The position numbers and the translations under genes are program-made. The notes beneath the pieces were generated by a model. The model worked only from the letters and a program-made list of their open reading frames with translations, was not told the origin of the DNA and searched no databases. Below, in pieces: positions 17,039 to 25,250 of a DNA stretch of 64,000 nt. The stretch is taken from contig NZ_JBHLWN010000121.1 in NCBI RefSeq assembly GCF_042432825.1, forward strand, positions 1 to 64,000. Reading direction: 5' to 3'. Position 1 is the stretch's first letter; each line of letters begins with the position of its first letter. The DNA is from Gordoniibacillus chartarius (lineage in GTDB: Bacteria > Bacillota > Bacilli > Paenibacillales > NBRC-103111).

Positions 17039-17587
17039 TTGAACTGGGAACGTACAGTCTCTTGGCTCGGAATGTTCGCCGTACTGGGAGGTGCGCTTCG
17101 GGCCCTCATGGCTCCCGCTGCCGCAATATGGGGCACGGACAGCATGCAGGAGCTGGTCCCGGGACTCATTGCTTGCTTCCTGATGGCGATCGGCTCCCTC
17201 GGACTGTGGTTCGGGCAATTGCCGCGCATCGGTATGATCGGAGGGGCGGGCTTCCTGCTCCTCTCCTTCGGGAATATGATGACCGCATGCTTGGTATGGA
17301 GTACGATGACCGGTGCCCCGGGGGACGGCCAAGCCGCCGAGCTCCTGCAGATGGTCAACAATGTCGCCTCCTCGGTCGGGCTGCTCATCAGCTCGATCGC
17401 AACAATACGAAGCGGTCTGCTGCCCCGTTGGGCGGCAGTGCTGCTCCTCGTGTGGCCCTTCCTCTCCTTCCTCCCTTATGTGGCCGATTGGGTCACGCTC
17501 CTCTGGGGGCTGTCCTACGTCGGACTCGGCTTGCCGGTCTGGCTCGGACAACGCGAGCGGGCGTCGTCCTTTTCCGTCAAAGGGTAG
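17039..17587 (+). CDS. Small integral membrane protein, unknown family
   Basis: A 182-residue protein with about five hydrophobic segments (residues 7-28, 40-60, 64-88, 108-126, 132-170). I do not recognise a family. It follows the GH44 gene by 33 bases, with AAGGAG upstream of a TTG start, and ends before a terminator, so it is likely co-transcribed with GH44. The TTG lies 13 bases from the ribosome site; a later ATG at 17075 is an alternative start. No functional residues stand out. Confidence 0.65.
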   Translation: MNWERTVSWLGMFAVLGGALRALMAPAAAIWGTDSMQELVPGLIACFLMAIGSLGLWFGQLPRIGMIGGAGFLLLSFGNMMTACLVWSTMTGAPGDGQAAELLQMVNNVASSVGLLISSIATIRSGLLPRWAAVLLLVWPFLSFLPYVADWVTLLWGLSYVGLGLPVWLGQRERASSFSVKG

Positions 17588-17611
17588 CCCGGTTCCAAGC
17601 TCCTTTCCATG

Positions 17612-17648
17612 AAACTACCGACCCGCCGGGGCCGGTAGTTTTATTTTT
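17612..17648 (+). terminator. Terminator after the GH44 operon
   Basis: AAACTACCG pairs with CGGTAGTTT around a GC-rich loop, followed by TTATTTTTG. It lies 25 bases after the stop. Confidence 0.8.
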
Positions 17649-18063
17649 GTATAGAGGGGGGCATGGGAGCACACGGCGCTGGTGGCCTAACATCATGATG
17701 CGACGTCACACGCTGCCCATTTTAGCGTCACATTATGTATAGCTGAAAGCTTTCCGACCGTTAATGTAAATAATGGGAGGAATTATCATCCTATCGCGGA
17801 CATGTGGGGCAGATTCATGCGAAAGCGCAGGAATCCGAAGGGGTTAACCCTTCGCTGGGCTGATTTTAACTAAAATTACCGTATAATTTCAGGGTTCGGA
17901 CCGGAGAACATCAGTTTATACCAAATGGCTGACATTTGCAGGGATACCTTGGCTCATATCCGCAAGCTGGGTCGCACAGCCGACTGCAAATGCCTCATGC
18001 TTCCTTGGAATCCGGTTTCCTGCCGCGAAAGAATCGATAGCCGATCCGAATGAACAAGTGAAA
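17649..18063. other. Gene-free gap with hairpin and orphan -10 box
   Basis: No credible gene. A palindromic stem lies at 17836-17854 (CGAAGGG and CCCTTCG around GGTTAACC). A TATAAT at 17882-17887 has only a weak -35 (CTGATT region). TTTGCA near 17935 and TGCAAA near 17985 could pair in a transcript. An untranslated RNA is possible but not supported further. Confidence 0.3.
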
Positions 18064-18258
18064 TAGAGGATCGACAGGGAGCTATTTTATCGATTTGGTC
18101 GATGGCCCCCGGAATAGAGGATCCTCAGACTCTTATTTACCTGCAAAAACGAGCAATGAGGGCATTTTGGGGTAACTCGGGAAAAATAAGACCCCGAGGA
18201 TCCGCTATTTCAAATTTCCAGTGGGAAACAAGCAAAATAGAACCTTCAAACTCCCTTA
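18064..18258. repeat. Four-box interspersed element, copy 2
   Basis: TA-N17-TA boxes start at 18064, 18115, 18187 and 18238, spacing 51, 72, 51. This is the same layout as copies at 10909-11102 and 60045-60238, although the box interiors have diverged (GAGGATC, GGATCCGC, CCTTCAAACTCCC). The conserved spacing rather than the exact bases identifies it. Confidence 0.7.
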
Positions 18259-18325
18259 TTGAGGCCGCGGACCGTAGGGCCCCGGTGTGAGGTGACCTTT
18301 AAGGCTGGCCCCCGGAGGCTCGGCC

Positions 18326-18416
18326 CTGCTGGCTCTCCTGCTAGCTCGCCTGCTGGCACCCGCCTGCTGGCTCTCCTGCTGGCTCTCCTGCTGGCACCCG
18401 CCTGCTGGCACCCGCC
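18326..18416. repeat. Minisatellite of 12- and 14-bp units
   Basis: Seven consecutive units begin CTGCTGGC or CTGCTAGC: four 12-base units (CTGCTGGCTCTC type) and three 14-base units (CTGCTGGCACCCGC). Open frames across it on the minus strand are repetitive and lack a ribosome site. The flanking 18417-18743 shows nothing recognisable. Confidence 0.8.
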
Positions 18417-18743
18417 TAAGGACTCGACCCCAAAAGCTCGCCACCCCTGCATATAAGCTCTGCAGCGTCCAATACTCCTCGAAATGCACTCGATATTACC
18501 TGCAACGTTCACTCACAATGAACAAACAGTACTGCGACCGGTACATCATGGTAAGAGCGTGCGAAACCTACACCCTTTCCCTCCAACTTTCTCGCCAACC
18601 TGCACAGCCTGGGGCGACTTTTCGCCAGGCGACCTTAGCCTCGCCAATACGCTTCACTAGGGGGCGCATTCTGTAATAGTCCTAATGAATTACAAGAAAT
18701 CACGACAGTAGTTCCAAAGTTCTATGATTTTTGCTAAAATCAC

Positions 18744-18772
18744 TTGCCAACCCATACCATCCATCCTATAAT
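18744..18772 (+). promoter_or_regulatory. Promoter of the small secreted protein gene
   Basis: TTGCCA at 18744-18749 and TATAAT at 18767-18772 with a 17-base spacer, about 80 bases before the start codon. Confidence 0.65.
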
Positions 18773-18851
18773 TCACTATAAAGGACGAAATCCGTTCGCA
18801 ACTACGATTGAGCCCGGCATTGAAACTACGGGTCAACGGAGATGAGGGATC

Positions 18852-19196
18852 ATGATGGCGACGACCAAAAAGTGCATTATAATCGGCATTATCGCTTGTT
18901 CGTTCTTATTCCCGGGCTCTGCGTTTGCGGCAGCCGGCTCTTCCGTGCAAACCATGCCATTAACCCAATCGTACTTCAGTCAGCTGCTTGCGCAATTTTT
19001 CAGCATATTTGGCAGCAATAGCAGAACCGGGAGCTACGAGTCCGACTACAGCAAGCAACTGGAGCGGGAGAGAGACCAGGAGAAGAAGCGGAAGCACGAG
19101 AAGGAGTTTGAGGAATGGTACGAGAGCAACCGGGAAAATTGCCCCGACGGCGAATCCGGCGATATTTGGAGTCGCTGGTATACTTACGACGACTAA
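18852..19196 (+). CDS. Small secreted charged protein, unknown
   Basis: A 114-residue protein with a clear signal peptide (KKCIIIGIIACSFLF then GSAFAAAG, cleavage near residue 27). The mature part has a Gln/Phe-rich stretch and then a very charged Glu/Lys/Arg helix (ERERDQEKKRKHEKEFEEWY, about 72-91) and an acidic Trp/Tyr-rich tail. No family recognised. It has its own promoter and a strong terminator, so it is a single-gene unit just ahead of the exopolysaccharide genes. ATG at 18855 is an equally possible start; the ribosome site GAGGG is weak. Confidence 0.7.
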   Translation: MMATTKKCIIIGIIACSFLFPGSAFAAAGSSVQTMPLTQSYFSQLLAQFFSIFGSNSRTGSYESDYSKQLERERDQEKKRKHEKEFEEWYESNRENCPDGESGDIWSRWYTYDD

Positions 19197-19229
19197 ATGC
19201 TCCTTGGAACTTGCAAGGAGCATTTTTCT
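19197..19229 (+). terminator. Strong terminator of the small secreted protein gene
   Basis: A perfect 10-bp stem (19197-19206 with 19214-19223), a 7-base loop and TTTTTC immediately after the stop codon. Confidence 0.9.
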
Positions 19230-19265
19230 GTCAAGCGGCCGCTCCCCGAGAACCTAATGAATTCT

Positions 19266-19295
19266 TTAACTAAATTCAGTCGCCTTGGTTATAGA
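19266..19295 (+). promoter_or_regulatory. Weak promoter candidate for the Wzz/BY-kinase genes
   Basis: TTAACT at 19266-19271 and TATAGA at 19290-19295, spacer 18. The overlapping ATTCTTTAACTAAATTC (from 19261) is only a degenerate match to the GTTCT palindromes seen elsewhere in the window. Confidence 0.3.
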
Positions 19296-19356
19296 CTAGT
19301 CCGTTAGGCTCATGCATAATGTTAGATAGCAGGTGAATGGCGATACGGAGGTACCA

Positions 19357-20118
19357 ATGGAAATCGATTTGAAAGTTTATCTCAACATGATTCGCAAGCG
19401 TCTTTGGATCGTTGTTGTAACTTTGGCCATTTTTACGCTGGCTGCAAATTATTACAGCAATAGGAATTACCAGCCCGTCTATCAAGCCTCGTCGAAGATT
19501 ATTATCGCGGAGAAGGCAAGCGCGGACGCCTTCAGTGCGAGTCAGTTCAGCTTCGGGGGGATGAGTGTAGATACGTCGATGATCGGTACATATAAGGAAA
19601 TCATCAAGCTGCCGCTCATTATGGATAAAGTCGTACAACGCCATCCGGATTTAAATCTTACGGCGGATCAGCTTGCCACCAAGATCAGCCTCATTTCCAT
19701 AGGGGAAACTCAGCTGATGGCGATTGTGGCCACGGATTCGTCTCATGAAAAGGCCGTCCGCATTGCCAATTCGGTGACGGAAGTGTTTCAAGCGGAAGTC
19801 CCCAAGCTGCTGAACCTGGACAATATCGAGATTCTCACGAAAGCCAAGAGCGTGCCAAATCCGAAGCCTATTAATGAAAAATCAAGCCGCAACATCGCAC
19901 TGGCAGCGGCAGCCTCCGTCGTCATCGGTGTCGGCATCATTGTGGTCCTTGATTTTCTGGACGATTCGATTCGAACCGTGAAGGACGTCAAGTCGGTCTT
20001 TCATGCACCTACGCTTGCTGTAGTGCCGAAGCGCAGGGAGCGAGGGCTAAAGAGGCTATGGCCGTTTCCTTTAAGAAAGAAAGGAAGATCGGGAGATACT
20101 TATGCGGCAAAGAGCTGA
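19357..20118 (+). CDS. Wzz-type chain-length protein / BY-kinase modulator (EpsA/YveK-like)
   Basis: A 253-residue membrane protein with the Wzz layout: N-terminal TM (about residues 15-33, after LKVYLNMIRKRLW), an extracellular helical domain, and a second TM near 180-200 followed by a basic cytoplasmic tail with DDSIRTVKDVKSVFHAPTLA. It controls polysaccharide chain length and activates the tyrosine kinase encoded next. GGAGGT supports the ATG at 19357; the GTG at 19333 is less likely. It overlaps the kinase gene by 17 bases. It corresponds to epsA of B. subtilis, here about 26 kb away from epsC. Confidence 0.87.
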   Translation: MEIDLKVYLNMIRKRLWIVVVTLAIFTLAANYYSNRNYQPVYQASSKIIIAEKASADAFSASQFSFGGMSVDTSMIGTYKEIIKLPLIMDKVVQRHPDLNLTADQLATKISLISIGETQLMAIVATDSSHEKAVRIANSVTEVFQAEVPKLLNLDNIEILTKAKSVPNPKPINEKSSRNIALAAAASVVIGVGIIVVLDFLDDSIRTVKDVKSVFHAPTLAVVPKRRERGLKRLWPFPLRKKGRSGDTYAAKS

Positions 20119-20767
20119 CAACGACTATTTATCTCTTCGGCAAGTGGCGGAGTCCGAGCACGCGGAGATTTATCGAACGCTTCGTTTTAACCTGGAATGC
20201 CTCATGGCCGAACAGGAGCTTACGACGATAGCCGTCGCCTCCGCCAATCAGGCTGAAGGGAAAACGACAACGATCGTCAATTTGGGCAGAGCTTTCGCGA
20301 AGACCGGGAAGCGGGTCCTGCTTCTGGACGCCAATCTTCGCAGTCCGAAGCTTCACCGTCTCCTTGGCAGTACGGATGAACGCAATGTTCGTCCGGGACT
20401 CGTGAATATTCTGCATGGGCAGTGTACGATTCAAGAGGCGATAGGACTTACCGAGCTGGAAGGGCTGCACGTGCTCCCGGCCGGACAATCGGCCCGCGAT
20501 TCCTTCGAGATGCTGTCCAAGAGCGTCGTTGACCGTCTGCTTTCCGGGCTGAAAGGGAGCTACGATATTATTTTAGCGGATACGTGCGCCTCTCTTGCAT
20601 ATACCGAAGGAAGAATCATAGCTGCGTGCTGCGACGGCGTATTGCTGGTCGTTGCTCAAGGCAAGCTCAAACGGGCGGCCGCTGAGAAGCTGAATGACCA
20701 ATTGCTGCAAAATAAAGCGAACATCCTGGGGATCGTATTAAGCCAAGCGAATCCCAAAGAAATATAG
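20102..20767 (+). CDS. BY-kinase-like protein (EpsB/CapB-like) with altered motifs
   Basis: A 221-residue P-loop protein of the CpsD/CapB group. Walker A is intact (SANQAEGKTTT, about residues 46-56). Walker A' reads LLLDANLRSP, with Asn where the second Asp of DxDxR is expected. Walker B reads IILADTCA, not the usual DTPP/DxxP. The C-terminus ends QANPKEI with no tyrosine cluster. Thus a protein-tyrosine kinase of this family that lacks the autophosphorylation tail and two conserved residues; it may be weakly active, or act as an ATP-binding regulator. The neighbouring Wzz-like protein would be its activator. Confidence 0.82.
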   Translation: MRQRADNDYLSLRQVAESEHAEIYRTLRFNLECLMAEQELTTIAVASANQAEGKTTTIVNLGRAFAKTGKRVLLLDANLRSPKLHRLLGSTDERNVRPGLVNILHGQCTIQEAIGLTELEGLHVLPAGQSARDSFEMLSKSVVDRLLSGLKGSYDIILADTCASLAYTEGRIIAACCDGVLLVVAQGKLKRAAAEKLNDQLLQNKANILGIVLSQANPKEI

Positions 20768-20802
20768 ATGGCTAAGCTCTCAATCGAAGGGGAGAAACGT
20801 TG

Positions 20803-22077
20803 ATGATGCGGAAGTCTAGGGGCGGGAGGAAATCGGCCGCTGCAGTCTTATTCGCTGCGGGCATGCTTGTCCTAAGCTCCACGGTGTTATCCGGCTGCTT
20901 CGGCGGGAGCCCGTCTCCGGAAGCGGACAGCGGGAATGTGGAATCGGCGGTCAAGACGGTGAAAGCGGAGCCCGTAGCGAAGCAGAAAGTGGCCGAAACC
21001 GAAGAGCGTACGGGTGAAGCGCGTGCTTCGGCTCAGGTGGAGCTGAAGAGCAAGTACAAGGGGAGCATTAAAGAGGTTTTCAAGAATAGAGGCGACACGG
21101 TTCAAGCAGGCGATACTGTTCTTACCCTGGAATCTGAAGAAGTAAATCAAATGCTGCAGAAGGCGGCTGCTGCCTTGCAGGACGCTCAGGATGCTTTGAA
21201 TCGGGCGAAGAGCAAGGCGCTGAAGGACCGGGAGATCAGCCGGGCGGAGTTTGACTATTCGCTGTCCAAGCAGAAGCAGAAGGTGGAAGATGCGGAGAAG
21301 GCTTACAATCGGCTGCGGAACGACTATGATGTAAGGCTCACGACCAAGGCGAAGCTGGAGCAGGCCGAGCGGGAATGGAAAGATGCGCAGGCGGAGCTGG
21401 AACAGCTTCAGCGGAAGCAAAGCGCTCTCGAGCAGGTTTCGTTCGATGAGCTGGAGAAATCCGTCCGCGAGGCCTTATTGGCGCAGGAGCAAGCGGAGCA
21501 AGCGGCGTCGGCGCTGCAGATCAAAGCTCCCATAAGCGGAGTGCTGACCGGTGCGCAGACGATTCAGGCCGGCTTGCCGCTGGAAGCTAACGATGCCATC
21601 GGGACGATTCAGAAGCTCGATCCGATCTACATTAAATCCGGCTTCGCGGAGAAGGATGCCAAGCTGGTTCGCGGCAAGGCGGAGCTGGAGTATCGCCTGT
21701 CCGCGACAGAAGCCTATAAACCGGCGCCGGTTATTTTCTTATCCGACATTATCGATACCGAATTGAAACTATACGAAATCGTTATGCAGATCGCGAACCC
21801 GGACAACGGATTGAAGCCGGGGACGAAGGTGCAGCTAAGGCTGACGAAGGAGGAGGAGCTGATCGCTCCGGCAGTACCGACTTACAGCATCATTAAAGAC
21901 GGTGACGACGCCTTTGTGTTTGTTTTGAACGGGGATACGGTGGAAAAGCGCAAGATTCAGCCGGGACGGTTGCTGGAGCCCTATCAGGAAGTGCTGTCCG
22001 GTGTGAAGGAAGGCGAGCTGGTCGTTACCTCCGGCCAAAATTTGTTGTCGGACAGAGAGAAAGTGAAGCTGCCCTGA
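20803..22077 (+). CDS. HlyD/RND-type membrane-fusion lipoprotein
   Basis: A 424-residue adaptor. Lipobox LSGC with Cys32, then a biotinyl-lipoyl-like half motif (YKGSIKEVFKNRGDTVQAGD, about 85-104), a long coiled coil (about 118-235, rich in Ala, Gln, Glu and Lys), the second lipoyl half (IKAPISGVLTG) and beta-barrel domain. Such proteins bridge an inner-membrane ABC or RND transporter to the outside in Gram-positive cell envelopes. No MacB-type partner is next to it. AAGGGGAG precedes the ATG at 20803. It follows the BY-kinase by 35 bases, so it may serve the polysaccharide export system. Confidence 0.85.
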   Translation: MMRKSRGGRKSAAAVLFAAGMLVLSSTVLSGCFGGSPSPEADSGNVESAVKTVKAEPVAKQKVAETEERTGEARASAQVELKSKYKGSIKEVFKNRGDTVQAGDTVLTLESEEVNQMLQKAAAALQDAQDALNRAKSKALKDREISRAEFDYSLSKQKQKVEDAEKAYNRLRNDYDVRLTTKAKLEQAEREWKDAQAELEQLQRKQSALEQVSFDELEKSVREALLAQEQAEQAASALQIKAPISGVLTGAQTIQAGLPLEANDAIGTIQKLDPIYIKSGFAEKDAKLVRGKAELEYRLSATEAYKPAPVIFLSDIIDTELKLYEIVMQIANPDNGLKPGTKVQLRLTKEEELIAPAVPTYSIIKDGDDAFVFVLNGDTVEKRKIQPGRLLEPYQEVLSGVKEGELVVTSGQNLLSDREKVKLP

Positions 22078-22118
22078 TTCTGGCAAAGTAAGGACAATTG
22101 GGAAGTGGAGTGAGCAGA

Positions 22119-23849
22119 TTGAGACGTAAACGCAAACGACGGCAGCAACGAATGACGGGCAAAATAGCGGCCGCTCTCGTGATCACTTCGGTTATGCTGA
22201 TGCCGTCGGCAGGGATCACGGCACTGCCGGCGAAGGTCATCGCTGCCGCCCCGCCGACGACAAGCCATATATTGATTGACTCGCTGTACGCGGAAGTAAA
22301 GAGTGTTCTGAACGAACAAACGTCCGAAGGTACCAGGATCGGCATCGTTGTATCGATTACGAACATGGGCGATCGGATTTCCGGACTGCCTGAAAGCGAG
22401 CTGAGGGTAAGGACGGCCGACGGAGTCGAGTATACGCTCAGACCTAGCGCAGATAACACGGATGCCGTGCTGCCCAAGGAGAAGATGGATTTCTCTTATA
22501 TGGTGGTCGTGAATCGCAAGGAGCCTTTCACGCTGTCCGAGCTGTCCTGGGTCGAGGTCAACGCGTCCGTATATCCGAAGCGCGAACAGACGCTGCTAAC
22601 CTTGCCGATTGCAGCGTTGGAATGGAAGGGCAGCCAGTCGACTGTCGTGCCGGAGGCTCCGAAAGCTTGGGGGGAGTCCTTCACCATTGCGACTCAATCA
22701 AGCAGCCTGGAGTATAAGCCGATAGCGTTGTCGCGACAAAGAACGGACAAAGGTGCGGCAGACGTCGTAACGCTGCTGGTGGAGAACAAGGGCACCTTGA
22801 AGCAGACGGTCCCCGATTTCCGGATTGACGGCAAGGCCGGCAACAAAATCGTCCATGGGGAGCGGCTCGGGGGCTCGGCCATTGAGCTGGAGCCGGGAGA
22901 CCGGCAGTATGTTCATTATGCGATACCGGTCGACGTTCGGGAACGGATCGGCAGCTTGAACGTGCTCACCACCGAGACATTCAAGGCCGATAGCAGTGCA
23001 AAGGATGTTATCGAATATACGGTAGGTCGAGTGAGCATATCGGTGACCCAGGATGCCTACTCCGGTATCGGTGCGGCGGCCTATACGATGGGGAAGGCCA
23101 TTGCAATCGACCCTTTAAGCAAGCTGTTCCCGGCCCGGGTCGCCCTGTCTCTCGAGGAGCTTCGCATCCACGAAGGCGAAGGAGACTTGTATAAGACGAT
23201 CGTAGCGAAATATATGATTCGCAACGAATCCGATAGCCCGGTGATGATCCCGAAATTCGGAGCGGAGCTCAAAATTGCGGACGGCATCAGCTACTTGGGA
23301 ACAAGGCAGAACATGAGCATTCAAACGCTGATTCCGAACTTGAACTATGTGTTTTACTACGAGTTTGTCGTCCCGAGCACGGAAATGGGAAGCCGGCTTG
23401 TCATGAATCTGGTTGACGAGGAAAGTGCGGCGCCGTATCGGGTTCCGGTCGCAGCGCTGCAAACGGGAGTTCAGGAAACGACGGAGGACGCCGACATCTC
23501 TCTCTATCCGTTCAAGATCAAGGTCAAGGACAAGAAGATAGCGGTGGAGCTCGAACCGACCGAATGGATTTATACGAACAAACTGACCTTGGACCTCGAT
23601 ATGACGCAAACGAAATCCGTCGTAGATCAGAACTTCTCCAAGCTGCTCGTGGAGGTTACGGATAAAGACAACAGATTGCTGGCGGCTGAAGCGTACTCCT
23701 TGACCGGTGCGGAGCGGATCTCCCGTGGTGAGCAGACGATCACCTTCAAAACAAGAGAATACGAACGCCAGTATACAATCCGCTTCTATGAAATGGTCGA
23801 CACTCCGTTCGGAGAGGCGAAGCGCCTGCTGAAGACGTTGTCCCACTAA
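22119..23849 (+). CDS. Exported protein of unknown function
   Basis: A protein of about 576 residues. The N-terminus is very basic (RRKRKRRQQR), followed by a hydrophobic signal sequence ending near VIAAAPP. The mature part is beta-rich with repeated segments of the type LLVENKGTLKQTVPDFRIDG and VSITNMGDRISGLPESELRV, which look like consecutive Ig-like or DUF4352-like modules (by appearance only). The start is uncertain: TTG at 22119 has GGAG 8 bases upstream; TTG at 22098 and GTG at 22110 are alternatives. It follows the HlyD-type gene, so probably the same operon. No catalytic motif seen. Confidence 0.65.
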   Translation: MRRKRKRRQQRMTGKIAAALVITSVMLMPSAGITALPAKVIAAAPPTTSHILIDSLYAEVKSVLNEQTSEGTRIGIVVSITNMGDRISGLPESELRVRTADGVEYTLRPSADNTDAVLPKEKMDFSYMVVVNRKEPFTLSELSWVEVNASVYPKREQTLLTLPIAALEWKGSQSTVVPEAPKAWGESFTIATQSSSLEYKPIALSRQRTDKGAADVVTLLVENKGTLKQTVPDFRIDGKAGNKIVHGERLGGSAIELEPGDRQYVHYAIPVDVRERIGSLNVLTTETFKADSSAKDVIEYTVGRVSISVTQDAYSGIGAAAYTMGKAIAIDPLSKLFPARVALSLEELRIHEGEGDLYKTIVAKYMIRNESDSPVMIPKFGAELKIADGISYLGTRQNMSIQTLIPNLNYVFYYEFVVPSTEMGSRLVMNLVDEESAAPYRVPVAALQTGVQETTEDADISLYPFKIKVKDKKIAVELEPTEWIYTNKLTLDLDMTQTKSVVDQNFSKLLVEVTDKDNRLLAAEAYSLTGAERISRGEQTITFKTREYERQYTIRFYEMVDTPFGEAKRLLKTLSH

Positions 23850-23855
23850 ATCGGC

Positions 23856-23888
23856 TTTACAGGGTAGAGGTTGTTCTTTATAATGAAC
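23856..23888 (+). promoter_or_regulatory. Promoter with SinR-like palindrome, peptide operon
   Basis: TTTACA at 23856-23861 and TATAAT at 23879-23884 are 17 bases apart. The palindrome GTTCTTTATAATGAAC (23873-23888) covers the -10 box. GTTCTTT is a perfect SinR half-site by the known GTTCTYT rule. A bound SinR would block RNA polymerase. The start codon of the 59-aa gene is 31 bases further on. Confidence 0.7.
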
Positions 23889-23918
23889 AGTAAAGAGTTG
23901 AACGGAGGGTGGCCTTTG

Positions 23919-24098
23919 ATGAATAAACCGATGTATTCCAGTCCGATGGTACTGCATCACCAACCGATCCGGTTCGAAACGGCACAGTCTTGGAACAAGG
24001 GGCAAGGGAACAAGGATCATCCGGGTAAAGGGAACGGCGGCGTATATTATCCGAACGATCCGAGGCCTTCCAAGAAGCCGGGCGGGAACGGTTATTGA
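23919..24098 (+). CDS. 59-residue candidate RiPP precursor
   Basis: A 59-residue peptide starting at ATG 23919 with GGAGGG (23904-23909) upstream. The N-terminal half reads like a leader: MYSSPMVL resembles the YxxPxL motif used by PqqD-type recognition elements. The C-terminal half is rich in Gly, Asn, Lys, Pro and Tyr (GKGNGGVYYP, RPSKKPGGNGY) and highly basic. It has no Cys. It is preceded by a SinR-type promoter and followed at once by a strong terminator, then by a PqqD, a kinase, a peptidase and an exporter gene. This context suggests a precursor of a ribosomally made modified peptide; the product class is not known to me. Confidence 0.7.
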   Translation: MNKPMYSSPMVLHHQPIRFETAQSWNKGQGNKDHPGKGNGGVYYPNDPRPSKKPGGNGY

Positions 24099-24106
24099 GA
24101 ACATAG

Positions 24107-24144
24107 AGGTCAATGGTTCAAGCTGCCATTGGCCTTTTTTTTAC
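24107..24144 (+). terminator. Terminator/attenuator after the 59-aa gene
   Basis: A 10-bp stem (24107-24116 with 24126-24135, one wobble) and a 9-base loop run into eight T residues. It lies 8 bases after the precursor stop and 50 bases before the kinase gene. Partial read-through would give much precursor and little enzyme, as is common for peptide clusters. Confidence 0.9.
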
Positions 24145-24192
24145 AGGGGATAAGGCGGGATTCAGACCAAATACTACCATGGGAGAACAGCG

Positions 24193-24978
24193 ATGACGAT
24201 CATCCATACCCGTATCGGCGAGCACCGGGTCGAGCTGAGCTGCCCATCCGGGGAGCTGGCCGAATTTTTTCAGACCAATTATATTCTTTCCGGTTTCCGG
24301 CCGGATGAAGCGCCGGATATTCGGCTGCAGATCGAGCCGGGCTACGGTGTACCGTTTCGGGACTATGATGTTGGCGTGGAACATTCGGCAGGGCTGACTA
24401 TATATACGAGGGCCGACTATCGGATCGAGGCGGAGCCTTCATACAGGAAGGCCAGGCTGCTGGTCCACAATGCGTTTGCGCTGAAGCACGCGCTCGTCCA
24501 TTTCTATAGCGCTTATGTTGTCCATACCGGATGGGGCTTGGTGCTGCATGCGTCTAGCGCGGTGGACGGCGGGGCGGCGCATCTGTTTACCGGGCCGTCG
24601 GGAGCCGGCAAGTCGACGGCGGCGCGGCTGTCGCAGCCCCGCTTGCTGCTGTCCGACGAAGCGGCGATCGTCAAGCTGGCGGAAGACGGTGTCTTCGTCT
24701 ACGACTCTCCTTTCCGCAGCGACATTTCGTCCGGCCGATTGTTGACGCCGTATCCGCTCGGCAGCGTACACATATTGCACCAAGCTCCGGCCCACGAGAG
24801 AAAAGCGGTGCGCAAGCCCGACGCTTTCCTGAAGCTGATGGATAAAATTTTCTATTGGCCCTCCAACGCCCGCGACACAAGCCGGGTGCTCGGGCAGCTC
24901 AAGAAGCTGGCGGACAATGCCGACGTGTACGATTTGTATTTTCAAAAGAATGATCAATTCTGGGAGTTGATATCCTAA
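24193..24978 (+). CDS. HPr-kinase-like P-loop protein (peptide kinase candidate)
   Basis: A 261-residue protein with the HPr kinase/phosphorylase-like core: P-loop GPSGAGKST at residues 134-142, preceded by GLVLHASSAV (the conserved LH-A-S strand) and followed by LLSDEAAIV. The family includes kinases that phosphorylate peptide natural products, as for the lasso peptide paeninodin. It overlaps the PqqD gene by one base. It is a paralogue of the kinase at 30926-31876, but only distantly similar. The likely substrate is the 59-residue peptide (inference). Confidence 0.8.
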   Translation: MTIIHTRIGEHRVELSCPSGELAEFFQTNYILSGFRPDEAPDIRLQIEPGYGVPFRDYDVGVEHSAGLTIYTRADYRIEAEPSYRKARLLVHNAFALKHALVHFYSAYVVHTGWGLVLHASSAVDGGAAHLFTGPSGAGKSTAARLSQPRLLLSDEAAIVKLAEDGVFVYDSPFRSDISSGRLLTPYPLGSVHILHQAPAHERKAVRKPDAFLKLMDKIFYWPSNARDTSRVLGQLKKLADNADVYDLYFQKNDQFWELIS

Positions 24979-25250
24979 TGAATCGGTACATCCAGAAGGA
25001 ACGCTATGAGACGGTTCACATGGACGGGGAATGGATCGTTCTCAATACGAGCGATTATACCGTAACCAAGCTTAACGAGGTCGGCGGCTTCTGCTGGTCG
25101 CTGCTTGCCGAGCCGCAGAGCATCCAGTCGCTGCAGGAGGCGCTTCATGAGCGGTACGACGGCGTGGCGGACGATGCCGCCATCGATCTGGACGCTTTCA
25201 TCGCCGATTTGCTGGCATGCGGGCTGCTGCGTCATGTATCGGACGAATGA
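24978..25250 (+). CDS. PqqD-type peptide recognition protein
   Basis: A 90-residue PqqD-fold protein: YETVHMDGEWIVLNTSDYTV then KLNEVGGFCWSLL, the usual pattern of a beta-hairpin and Asn-x-x-Gly helix start. PqqD proteins bind the leader of a precursor peptide and present it to modifying enzymes. It overlaps the kinase stop (TAATG) and, by 17 bases, the following peptidase gene. The same protein type is B1 of the lasso cluster (31869-32162). Confidence 0.85.
   Translation: MNRYIQKERYETVHMDGEWIVLNTSDYTVTKLNEVGGFCWSLLAEPQSIQSLQEALHERYDGVADDAAIDLDAFIADLLACGLLRHVSDE

Noticed and set aside
17880..18000. Small RNA gene such as 6S RNA in the 17.9-kb gap
   Set aside because: A TATAAT and one potential long-range pairing exist, but no -35 box, no terminator and no recognisable RNA fold.
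18246..18512. Minus-strand open frame across the minisatellite coding an Arg/Ala/Gly-rich peptide
   Set aside because: The sequence follows the 12/14-bp repeat, there is no ribosome site, and an overlapping frame of similar length exists on the same strand.
19261..19277. ATTCTTTAACTAAATTC before the epsA-like gene as a SinR site
   Set aside because: Both arms depart from GTTCTYT and the centre is longer; too weak to include in the regulon.
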